In this document: piece after piece, positions 24,645-32,026 of the stretch
Layout: every line of letters starts with the position of its first letter
How positions within the stretch are numbered: the stretch's first letter is position 1
Origin: Acidobacteria bacterium Ga0077551
GTDB lineage: Bacteria; Pseudomonadota; Alphaproteobacteria; Caulobacterales; Hyphomonadaceae
DNA length: 64,000 nt
Direction: 5' to 3'
NCBI GenBank assembly: GCA_001464545.1
Contig: LNFC01000009.1
Span: 1 to 64,000, forward strand
Notes under the pieces: generated by a model
Told to the model about the DNA's origin: nothing
The model's input: the letters and a program-made list of their open reading frames with translations, nothing else
Databases searched by the model: none
Translations under genes and position numbers: made by a program

Positions 24645-25130
24645 ATGCGTGCGCGCATATTGGACACTTCAAATTCAACGTTGGAAACGCGGGCGCCGAA
24701 GGCGATGCAGACCCTTAAAATCGAGATGGCCTTTGCCGGCGCCGCGCTGTTTGCGCTGGGCGCATTCTTTGGCACGCGCCCTTCCGGCGCAGAGGCAAGC
24801 ACCGCGGAATCCGCGCCGGTCCGGGCGTTCACTGAAGCGGACTATGCCGTTTTCGACCGCGGCTTCATGCTCGACAATGAGCCGTGCACCGTCGGCCTCG
24901 AGCGGCAGAATATCTGCTTCTCGCCCTCGCCGCTCGAAGCCCGCATCCATACCGGCGCCGTCGTCCCGCTGGATGTGCCGCTTGTGGCAGCTGAATTCCG
25001 CGTGATCGTCGAGACCGACCTCAAGGACCCTGCCCTGCGCACGGTGCGGTTCGGACAGACGCTGGCCCTGGTCGACCCTGAAACGCGCGTGGTCGTTGAC
25101 CTGATGCGACTGGCGCCTTCCGCGAGCTAA
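24645..25130 (+). CDS. Exported protein of unknown function
   Basis: 161 aa, with GGGGGG about 9 bp upstream of the ATG at 24645; an internal ATG at 24705 would also give a membrane-targeted protein. One hydrophobic segment (MAFAGAALFALGAFFGT) suggests a periplasmic or anchored protein. The mature part has two Cys (NEPCTVGLERQNIC) and a beta-rich segment ending VDLMRLAPSAS. No family recognised. The next gene (ATP12) begins 38 bp later on the same strand. Confidence 0.65.
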   Translation: MRARILDTSNSTLETRAPKAMQTLKIEMAFAGAALFALGAFFGTRPSGAEASTAESAPVRAFTEADYAVFDRGFMLDNEPCTVGLERQNICFSPSPLEARIHTGAVVPLDVPLVAAEFRVIVETDLKDPALRTVRFGQTLALVDPETRVVVDLMRLAPSAS

Positions 25131-25168
25131 GGCTTGGCGCGGCAGCGGCTCCGGCGTAAGCGGGGCGG

Positions 25169-25879
25169 ATGACCGATCCACGACCCAAACGTTTCTACAA
25201 GATCGCCGCCGCTGAACGCCTTGGCGACGGCTGGACCGTGGCGCTCGACGGGCGCACGATCAAGACGCCCGAACGCGCGGCCCTTGCCTTCCCTACCCGC
25301 GGCCTCGCCGAGGTCATCGCGGCCGAATGGGACGCGCAGGAAGAGCATATCGACCTTCTCAACCTGCACCTGACACGCCTCGCGAACGTCGCCATAGACC
25401 GGACACCGGACGCGCGCGACGGGATGGCCGACGAGCTGGCCCGCTTCTGCGAGACGGACCTGATCTGCCACATTGCGGAGGAACCGGAGGAGCTGATCGC
25501 GCTGGAGGAAGGTCACTGGGCGCCCGTGCGCGACTGGGCGGCGGACACGCTGGGCGTGATCCTCGTGACGACCGAAGGCGTGCGCGCGACGCCGCAGCCC
25601 GATGCCTCGCTGGAAGCGGCGCGGGACTATGCCCTGAGCCTTGATGATTTCCGGCTGACCGGAGTGGTCTATGCCGCCGCGCTGTATGGCTCGGCGCTGC
25701 TGGCGATGGCGGTGTGCGAAGGTGTTCTGCCGGCGGAAGAAGCGTTCGAGATGTCGAAGCTGGACGAGGCCTGGCAAGCCTCGCGCTGGGGCGAGGACGA
25801 AGAGGCCGCCGCCGCGACCGAAGCGAAACGCGAGGAAGCGCGCGCGATCGGGCGCTGGTTCCGAGGGCTTGCGGGCTAA
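25169..25879 (+). CDS. ATP12-family F1-ATPase assembly chaperone
   Basis: 236 aa matching the ATP12 family: RFYKIAAAERLGDGWTVALDGRTIKTPERAAL at the N-terminus, VIAAEWDAQEEHIDLLNLHLTRLANVAIDRTP, then ARFCETDLICHIAEEPEELIALEEGHWAPVRDWA. Helps fold or protect the F1 alpha subunit before alpha3beta3 assembly; found in mitochondria and alphaproteobacteria, which supports the lineage call. C-terminal region is charged and helical. No other ATP synthase gene is present nearby. Confidence 0.95.
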   Translation: MTDPRPKRFYKIAAAERLGDGWTVALDGRTIKTPERAALAFPTRGLAEVIAAEWDAQEEHIDLLNLHLTRLANVAIDRTPDARDGMADELARFCETDLICHIAEEPEELIALEEGHWAPVRDWAADTLGVILVTTEGVRATPQPDASLEAARDYALSLDDFRLTGVVYAAALYGSALLAMAVCEGVLPAEEAFEMSKLDEAWQASRWGEDEEAAAATEAKREEARAIGRWFRGLAG

Positions 25880-25978
25880 CAAGCGCGTTGGCGGCTTGAC
25901 GCCGCGACAGCGTTGGCAGGCCCCGCTTCGGTGTTATCCTCCCCCCAAAGACCAGACGCAGACGGGAGGAAGTTTGCC

Positions 25979-27139
25979 ATGGCGGACGATATGCGTTTCG
26001 TTCTGGAAGTGCCCGGCCAGGCACACCAGCCAGTCTCGCCGCAGCGGACAGCCTCGGCCAAGACCCGCGACTGGCCGGCAGGCACCACGATCATCTCCGC
26101 CGACAGCCATATGCTGGAGACCGATTGCTGGATCGACCGGTTTCCGGCGCACCTGAAGGACAAGGCGCCGCGGATGGAATTCCGCGACGGCGGCTGGCAC
26201 TTCACGATTGGCGGCAAACCGATGATGCGCCCGCATGACATCGTGCCGCTGTGCGAGGCGATGGAATGCCATCCCGGCCTGACGAATATCGACGCGCGAC
26301 TGAAAGATCTGGATACGGAAGGTGTCGACAAGGAGCTGATTTTCCCGCAGCGCCTGTTCGGCCTCTACATGATGACCGACATGGAAATGCGCGCGGAGAT
26401 ATTCAGCGCGTACAACGAGTCGATTGCCGAGCAGTGTGCGAAGGGCCAGGGGCGGCTGTTTGCGGTGATGGTGCCCAACTACTGGGACATGAGCGAGGCG
26501 CGCGCTTCGGTGCAGCGCTGCAAGGAGTTGGGCGCGCGGTGCCTGATGGTGCCGATCAATCCGCGCAAGGACCTCGATGGCAACCCGATCCTCTACAATG
26601 ATCCGAAGATGGACACGCTGTGGGAAGCGATTGCCGATAGTGGCATTCCGCTGTGCTTCCACATCGGCGAGAACATTCCGACCGCCGCACCTGGCGCGAC
26701 GGGCACGTTCGTCCTGACACAGATGGGCGGCTTCCGGCAGAACTGGGGCATGCTGACCTTCGCCGGCGTGTTCGACCGGTTCCCGGGACTGAAGGTCGTG
26801 TTTGTCGAGGCGGGTATCTCGTGGGTGGCGAGCATGATCCATGACGCCGACATGATCTACACGCACTTCCCGACGCAGGTTCAGCCGAAGCTGAAGCATC
26901 CGCCGAGCTGGTACTGGCACAATCACTGCTACGCGACGTTCATGACCGACCCGGCGGGCCTTGAGCTGCTGCACCGCATCGGCGCTGACCGGGTCATGTG
27001 GTCGTCCGACTATCCGCACCAGGAGAGCACGTTCGGCTATACGCGCGGCGCGATCCAGGCCGTGTTCGATGCGACGAGCGTGGAGAATGCACAGCTGATC
27101 CTCGGAAAGACGGCGGAGCAGCTGTTCCGGATGTGTTGA
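25979..27139 (+). CDS. Amidohydrolase family (ACMSD/amidohydrolase 2) metal-dependent hydrolase
   Basis: 386 aa from the ATG at 25979 (GGGAGGAAG upstream). TIM-barrel amidohydrolase_2 layout: TTIISADSHMLETDCWI holds the first metal ligands, IPLCFHIGENIP the barrel histidine, LKVVFVEAGISWVASMIHDAD, and RVMWSSDYPHQESTF the final Asp. The family decarboxylates or hydrolyses aromatic or lactone substrates (ACMSD, 4-oxalomesaconate hydratase and others). This member resembles a group common in degradation-rich alphaproteobacteria, but the substrate cannot be set. It is monocistronic, convergent with the HAD gene. Confidence 0.88.
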   Translation: MADDMRFVLEVPGQAHQPVSPQRTASAKTRDWPAGTTIISADSHMLETDCWIDRFPAHLKDKAPRMEFRDGGWHFTIGGKPMMRPHDIVPLCEAMECHPGLTNIDARLKDLDTEGVDKELIFPQRLFGLYMMTDMEMRAEIFSAYNESIAEQCAKGQGRLFAVMVPNYWDMSEARASVQRCKELGARCLMVPINPRKDLDGNPILYNDPKMDTLWEAIADSGIPLCFHIGENIPTAAPGATGTFVLTQMGGFRQNWGMLTFAGVFDRFPGLKVVFVEAGISWVASMIHDADMIYTHFPTQVQPKLKHPPSWYWHNHCYATFMTDPAGLELLHRIGADRVMWSSDYPHQESTFGYTRGAIQAVFDATSVENAQLILGKTAEQLFRMC

Positions 27140-27145
27140 GGGATC

Positions 27146-27832
27146 TCAGGCGGGAGCGAACGCCGCGAGGCTTTCTGTCAGCGTACGGAATTCGTGGTGC
27201 ACTTCGTCGGCGCCGGCATCCTGCAGTTCATCCGCGCGGCCGAAGCCCCAGCTGACGCCGAGCGAGCGCACGCCGGCGGCGCGGCCCATGGCGATGTCAT
27301 GGATGGCATCGCCGATCATCAGGGACTGGACGGGCGCGCAGCCGAGGGCGCGCATGGATTGCTCGACCATGAAGGGGTGCGGCTTGCCGGGACCGTCATC
27401 GGCGCACCAGACCGTGTCAAAGTATGACTTGATATCGTGCTTGGCGAAGAGGCCGTCGAGGCCGCGATGCGTCTTGCCGGTGGCGATGGCCAGCAGCCAA
27501 CCGTCCTGTTTCAGCTGGTCCAGAACTTCGAGGGCGCCATCATACATCGGCTCGTGCAAGGCGGGATCGGCGCGCAGGCGCGTGAAAGTGTGGCGGTAGG
27601 CATCGACGAGGAATTCGAGACGCGCGGCGCCCAGGTCAGGCGGGGCGAGCTGAGCTATGCCGGCGGCGAGGCTCAGGCCGACGATGCGGCGCGTGGAGTC
27701 ATAGTCCGGAGGCGGAAGACCTGTGTCGCGGAACGCGGCCTCCATGCAGGCCTGGATGACCGCGCGGGAGTCGACGAGCGTGCCGTCCACATCCCAGATG
27801 GCGAGGCGCAGGCCGTTTGACGTCTGGGGCAT
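27146..27832 (-). CDS. HAD-superfamily hydrolase, phosphoglycolate-phosphatase-like
   Basis: 228 aa. HAD motif I IWDVDGTLVDSRAV, motif II LAIATGKTHRG, motif III/IV KPHPFMVEQSM and MIGDAIHDIAMGRAAG. The GTLVDS start and cap position fit subfamily IA phosphatases such as phosphoglycolate phosphatase. The start overlaps the stop of the RluA gene (TGATG), making a three-gene operon crcB-rluA-HAD. The pairing of RluC-type synthases with an HAD gene is common in alphaproteobacteria. Confidence 0.9.
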   Translation of the reverse strand: MPQTSNGLRLAIWDVDGTLVDSRAVIQACMEAAFRDTGLPPPDYDSTRRIVGLSLAAGIAQLAPPDLGAARLEFLVDAYRHTFTRLRADPALHEPMYDGALEVLDQLKQDGWLLAIATGKTHRGLDGLFAKHDIKSYFDTVWCADDGPGKPHPFMVEQSMRALGCAPVQSLMIGDAIHDIAMGRAAGVRSLGVSWGFGRADELQDAGADEVHHEFRTLTESLAAFAPA

Positions 27833-28884
27833 CAGATGAAAGGCGCCAGCGGATCCTTGCCCGCTTCCTGTTCGAGGAAGCCGAGCGTCGCGAAGGTTTC
27901 GACCATGTGCGGCGGCAGCGGCGCAATGATCGTCGTCGGCTTGCCGCGCTCGCGCGGAATGACCAGCGCGCGGGCGTGCAGGTGCATGCCTTCGGCGAGG
28001 CCCTGCGGGACTTCGCGGCGGGACTGGTACTTGTAGTCGCCGAGGATCGAGGTGTTCATCTCCAGCATGTGGAAGCGCAGCTGGTGCATGCGGCCGGTTT
28101 CCGGGCGCATTGCGACCCAGGCCGCCTTGCCGCCGGCCTGCGAGATGACGGTATAATCCGTGATCGCGTGGCGGGCGCCTTCGACGCCCTGCGCAGAGCG
28201 GATCATCCGCTCGCGGTCTACATCGCGCCGCTTCGAAGTCGATTTCGGATCGTAAGGACGGTAGCCAGAGGGTTCGTCCGCATCCGGAATACCCTTGATC
28301 ATCCAGCAGCGGATCTGGCCCATCGGCGGATTGGGCACACCGACCGTGACCGCCCAGTAGACCTTGTCCATCTCGCGGCCCTTGAACATGTCCGCGAGCT
28401 GATGGGCCGCGCGCGGGTGCTTGGCGATCAGGAGGACGCCGGAGGTTTCCTTGTCGAGCCGGTGGACGAGGACGGGGCGGTGCTCCTCTTCGCCGTAGAC
28501 GCCCATCAGCAGGCCGTCGATATGGCGGCCCTGCCCCGAGCCGCCCTGCACGGCGATGCCGGCGGGCTTGTTCAGGGCCATCATGTCATCATCTTCGTAG
28601 ATGATGATCGACTTCAGGAATTCCTTGTCCTCGGCGCTTGCCCGGGCAGCGTGGTGGGCCTTCGGCGCCATCGTCTCGGTGCTGAAGATCGGCAGGCGGA
28701 CTTCATGGCCCGCCTCAAGGCGCGTGCTCGCCTTGGCGCGCGCGCCGTTGACGCGGATCTGGCCCGTGCGCAGCATCTTCTCGATCTGGCCCTGCGTCAG
28801 CTGGGCACGGCGCTTGATCCAGCGATCAAGGCGCGCGCCGGCTTCCTGATGGGAGACGGTTTCGGTGATGATCTGGCCGCTCAT
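27832..28884 (-). CDS. RluA-family 23S rRNA pseudouridine synthase (RluC-like)
   Basis: 350 aa. N-terminal S4 RNA-binding domain (ARLDRWIKRRAQLTQGQIEKMLRTGQIRVNG), then the RluA catalytic domain with LVHRLDKETSGVLLIAKHPRAA, whose Asp is the catalytic residue, and RPETGRMHQLRFHM. The long N-terminal S4 domain and size fit RluC, which modifies U955/2504/2580 of 23S rRNA, or the related RluD; specificity is not certain. It overlaps crcB upstream by 4 bp and the HAD gene downstream. Confidence 0.92.
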   Translation of the reverse strand: MSGQIITETVSHQEAGARLDRWIKRRAQLTQGQIEKMLRTGQIRVNGARAKASTRLEAGHEVRLPIFSTETMAPKAHHAARASAEDKEFLKSIIIYEDDDMMALNKPAGIAVQGGSGQGRHIDGLLMGVYGEEEHRPVLVHRLDKETSGVLLIAKHPRAAHQLADMFKGREMDKVYWAVTVGVPNPPMGQIRCWMIKGIPDADEPSGYRPYDPKSTSKRRDVDRERMIRSAQGVEGARHAITDYTVISQAGGKAAWVAMRPETGRMHQLRFHMLEMNTSILGDYKYQSRREVPQGLAEGMHLHARALVIPRERGKPTTIIAPLPPHMVETFATLGFLEQEAGKDPLAPFI

Positions 28885-29264
28885 GCGAAGGCCCGCCTTG
28901 CAATCCAGAGGCCGAGGCCGAGCGCAGCAACGCTGAGAATGACCGACAGCGCGGCATAGGCGAGCGCTTTGCCGGCCTCTCCGCTGCGGAGCATGTTCAT
29001 GGTTTCCAGCGAAAAGGCCGAGAAAGTGGTGAAGCCGCCGAGGACGCCGGTGGCGAGGAAAAGGCGCAGGTCGTTGCCGCCTTCCGCGCCCTTGTAAGCG
29101 AACCAGCCGGCAGCGAGCCCCATGGCGAAGCCGCCGAGGAGGTTCACCGAAAAGGTGGCCCAGGGCCAGTTGGCCGGAAGATGGCGCACGCTGAGAAGAC
29201 CGGCGCCGTGGCGCAGGGATGCGCCGATGGCCCCGCCTGCGGCGACGAGAAGAAAGCTGTTCAT
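28881..29264 (-). CDS. crcB: CrcB/FluC fluoride exporter
   Basis: 127 aa with four hydrophobic segments and the Fluc signature GGFTTFSAFSLE, where the Phe residues line the fluoride pathway and a central sodium is bound, plus GGAIGASLRHG and NLLGGFAMG. Dual-topology dimeric channel that lets toxic fluoride leave the cell. First gene of the crcB-rluA-HAD operon (4-bp overlap). No fluoride riboswitch is evident upstream. Confidence 0.95.
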   Translation of the reverse strand: MNSFLLVAAGGAIGASLRHGAGLLSVRHLPANWPWATFSVNLLGGFAMGLAAGWFAYKGAEGGNDLRLFLATGVLGGFTTFSAFSLETMNMLRSGEAGKALAYAALSVILSVAALGLGLWIARRAFA

Positions 29265-29326
29265 GGCGGGCGTTTACACGCGGGAACGGCCCTGCGCCAG
29301 CGGGGATTGCTTTCAGGCTTAACGTG

Positions 29327-30937
29327 TCAGGGCGTGAGCGATCCGGGAGGCGTGTAATGAACGACCGCCCCCGGTCCGAGCGGCCAGCCGAAGGTCGCCC
29401 AGGCGCCAGTCATCGCGATGCCGGCGACCATGAAACAGAGCGCATAAGGCAGCATCAGGGCCAGCAGTGACCCCACCCCCATGCCTGGATCCCATCTGCG
29501 GGCAAAGGCCAGGATCAGCGGGAAATAGGACATCAGCGGCGTCATGATATTGGTATAGCTGTCGCCCATCCGGTAGGCGGCCGTAGTCATTTCCGGCGAA
29601 ATGCCGAGCAGCATGAACATGGGCACGACGACCGGGGCAAGCGCGCTCCACTTGGCGCTGGCTGAGCCGATGAAGAGGTCAAGAAAAGACGACAGGCCTT
29701 GCACGCTGACAAGCAGGGCGGCAGGTGGAAGATCCAGCGCCTGCAGCGCTTTAGCGCCGGAAATGGCCGCAATTGGGCCAAGGCGGGACCAGTTGAACAT
29801 CGCCACAAAATGCGCCGCGAAGAATGCGAAGACGAGATACGGCGCCAGCGAGCGCACCCCGTCTGCCATCATCGCGACGACATCCTTGTCGGATTTGACC
29901 GTGCCCGAGGCGAGACCGAAGGCAACGCCCGCGAACAGGAACAGGAGCGCAAAGGCAGCAATCAGCGCACCGTAGAACGGCTGCAGCTGAGCTGGCCCGA
30001 CGGCCGTCTCGTCGATCAACGGCGTATAGCCCGGCGTCAACGACAAGGCAGCAAACAAGGCGACGACGACCAGCGCCACAACACCCGCAGCGGCCAGCCC
30101 GCGCTTTTCGGCGGGCGTCACTTCCGACTTGGCAAGTTCGGCGCGGATTTCATTGTCCGGAGATCCAAGCCATGGGCCGAGCCGGGGTTCCACGATCCTG
30201 TCCGTGACGAACCAGATGATCGGTGTAAAGACAATCACGATAGCAAGAATGAACCACCAGTTTCCGAGCGGATTCATGGTCCATTCAGGATCAACAATAC
30301 GGGCAGCTTCCTGCGTAAAACCGAACAGCAGCACATCGAGCTGTCCGGGCGATATATTGCCCGCAAACCCTCCCGAGACGGCGGCGAATGCAGCCGCCAG
30401 CCCGACAAGCGGATGGCGCCCCACGGCTGCATAGAGCAAAGCGCACAACGGGATAAACACAACATAGGCGGCATCCGAGGCGTGATGCGACGTCATGCCA
30501 ATCACCGAGACGATCGGGGTCAACAGCCATCTGGGCGCATCGCGCAGGCTGGCCCGGATGAGCGCGCTGAAAAGCCCAGCCCGCTCGGCAACCGCTGCGC
30601 CGTACATGACTACCAACGCCAGCCCGAGAGGCGCAAAGCCGGTCAGAGTGCGCGGCATCTCGACCAGCAATCGCGCAATGTTCTCCTCCGTGAAGAGACT
30701 TTGAGCCTTGTAGGTCAGGACGCCGTCCTGGAGTTCGCCAAAGGAAGGAGCCGTCGTGCCAGAATAGGCGAGCGAAGCCTGCCAGCCTGACGCGGCACCG
30801 ATCGCCGACAAGATCATCAGCAGGCCGATCAGCCAGACAAAGATCATGACTGGGTCCGGCAACTTGTTTCCCAGACGCTCGACCAGCCCGAGAAAGCCGC
30901 GATCGCGGCGCGGGACAGTTTTTTCAGGCTCGCTCAT
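29327..30937 (-). CDS. AbgT-family transporter
   Basis: 536 aa from the ATG at 30937 (MSEPEKTVPRRDRG, with GAAGG upstream); the track start runs through the tRNA-Gly gene and is wrong. About 11-13 hydrophobic segments. AbgT motifs include RGFLGLVERLGNKLPDPVMIFVWL near the N-terminus, MTSHHASDAAYVVFIPL, the hairpin FGFTQEAARIVDPEWTMNPLGNWWF and the C-terminal GDSYTNIMTPLMSYFPLIL. Relatives import p-aminobenzoyl-glutamate or export sulfonamides/antimetabolites. Substrate here is unknown. Confidence 0.92.
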   Translation of the reverse strand: MSEPEKTVPRRDRGFLGLVERLGNKLPDPVMIFVWLIGLLMILSAIGAASGWQASLAYSGTTAPSFGELQDGVLTYKAQSLFTEENIARLLVEMPRTLTGFAPLGLALVVMYGAAVAERAGLFSALIRASLRDAPRWLLTPIVSVIGMTSHHASDAAYVVFIPLCALLYAAVGRHPLVGLAAAFAAVSGGFAGNISPGQLDVLLFGFTQEAARIVDPEWTMNPLGNWWFILAIVIVFTPIIWFVTDRIVEPRLGPWLGSPDNEIRAELAKSEVTPAEKRGLAAAGVVALVVVALFAALSLTPGYTPLIDETAVGPAQLQPFYGALIAAFALLFLFAGVAFGLASGTVKSDKDVVAMMADGVRSLAPYLVFAFFAAHFVAMFNWSRLGPIAAISGAKALQALDLPPAALLVSVQGLSSFLDLFIGSASAKWSALAPVVVPMFMLLGISPEMTTAAYRMGDSYTNIMTPLMSYFPLILAFARRWDPGMGVGSLLALMLPYALCFMVAGIAMTGAWATFGWPLGPGAVVHYTPPGSLTP

Positions 30938-31164
30938 GAACAGACCTTCGATGACATTTACTTGCCTCTTTTGCGTCCTCAGCCGCACCAACATCAACCT
31001 GCTTAGGCAGGCCAGGAAAACTGCCCTTGGCGACAAAGCGGCCGGGAGGGAACGTAGCTTGCGCGCCGCCCCACGCAACGGCCGCCGGGCTTCAGACGGG
31101 AACAATTGCCAAGGATGACTGCCACTTGCGCAGACTCGCATTACGGATAAAATTTGTTGCCTAC

Positions 31165-31238
31165 GCGGGTGTAGCTCAATGGTAGAGCAGCAGCTTCCCA
31201 AGCTGACGACGGGGGTTCGATTCCCCTCACCCGCTCCA
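31165..31238 (+). tRNA. tRNA-Gly(CCC)
   Basis: 74 nt with encoded CCA. Acceptor GCGGGTG/CACCCGC, D-arm GCTCAATGGTAGAGC, anticodon loop TTCCCAA giving CCC, T-arm GGGGGTTCGATTCCCCT. One mismatch at the top of the anticodon stem. Confidence 0.95.
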
Positions 31239-31381
31239 GTCGCGTGCTTGCGCATTCTGCAAAGCGAATATATCCGATCTCGCTCTGCAATGATTCCCGC
31301 GTAAAAATTAAACACCAGCAGCCCAGAAACCCCCGGTTTTACGCTGCTTTTTGAACTCACCGCCTGACAAAGGAAAATGAA

Positions 31382-31810
31382 ATGGCCCTGAAACCGAAAA
31401 CCGCAACGAAAGCTTCCGCCGCCAAAGCACCGGCCAAAAAGGCCCCCGCAAAGGCAAAAGCGCCCGTGAAAGCTGCAGCGAAAGCGCCTGCAAAAGCTGC
31501 TCCGAAAGCCGCTGCAAAGAAAGCTGCGCCGGACGTGATGACGATCAAGCACCTCGCCGCTGAGCTTTCGGAAGCCCACCAGATGCCGAAAAAGCAGGCC
31601 GAATCGGTGGTCAGCGACTTCATCGACCGGATGGGCGGCTACCTGAAAAAGGGCAAGAAACTGCGCATTTCCGGCCTCGGCATCCTGCAGGTTCGCGCCC
31701 GCCCCGCCCGCAAGGGCCGCAACCCTGCCACCGGCGAAGCGATCAAGATCAAGGCTTCGAAGAAAGTGGCTTTCCGTCCGTCGAAAGACCTGAAAGACCG
31801 CGTTCTGTAA
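31382..31810 (+). CDS. HU-family DNA-binding protein with histone-H1-like Ala/Lys/Pro-rich N-terminal tail
   Basis: 142 aa, AAAGGAAA upstream of the ATG. Residues 1-50 are an almost pure Ala/Lys/Pro repeat of the KAPAKKAPAKAKAPVKAAAK type, like H1 or Hc1 tails. Residues 51-142 are an HU/IHF fold (MTIKHLAAELSEAHQMPKKQAESVVSDFI, GKKLRISGLGILQVRARPARKGRNPATGE, KKVAFRPSKDLKDRVL) with the DNA-binding arm. It bends and compacts DNA in the nucleoid; the basic tail should add non-specific DNA contacts. It is monocistronic, with a strong terminator after it. Confidence 0.95.
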   Translation: MALKPKTATKASAAKAPAKKAPAKAKAPVKAAAKAPAKAAPKAAAKKAAPDVMTIKHLAAELSEAHQMPKKQAESVVSDFIDRMGGYLKKGKKLRISGLGILQVRARPARKGRNPATGEAIKIKASKKVAFRPSKDLKDRVL

Positions 31811-31833
31811 GCTAAAGCTTCACAACGTTTCAG

Positions 31834-31873
31834 AACGCCCGGCCGCGATAAACTCGCCGCCGGGCGTTTTTTG
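31834..31873 (+). terminator. Rho-independent terminator after the HU gene
   Basis: AACGCCCGGC, 20-nt loop, GCCGGGCGTT followed by TTTTT; a 10-bp GC-rich stem with a T tract, 23 bp after the stop codon. Confidence 0.9.
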
Positions 31874-32026
31874 TTGGAGGCGCGATGCTCATAATCGAGG
31901 GCGTTGGTCCGCCAACCTGCACGATTCAGGGCGTTTTCGTTTCATTCCCCTCATCCGGCAGCCGCGTTCGGAACGTTTGCGCCGGTGGCCCGTTCTCTGT
32001 GCTCACCTTCTGAAAAGTGTGCGCCC

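Noticed and set aside
28881-29326. Fluoride riboswitch upstream of crcB
   Set aside because: The 62-bp gap before crcB lacks the conserved GGNGAUGG...CUGAUGA-type pattern.
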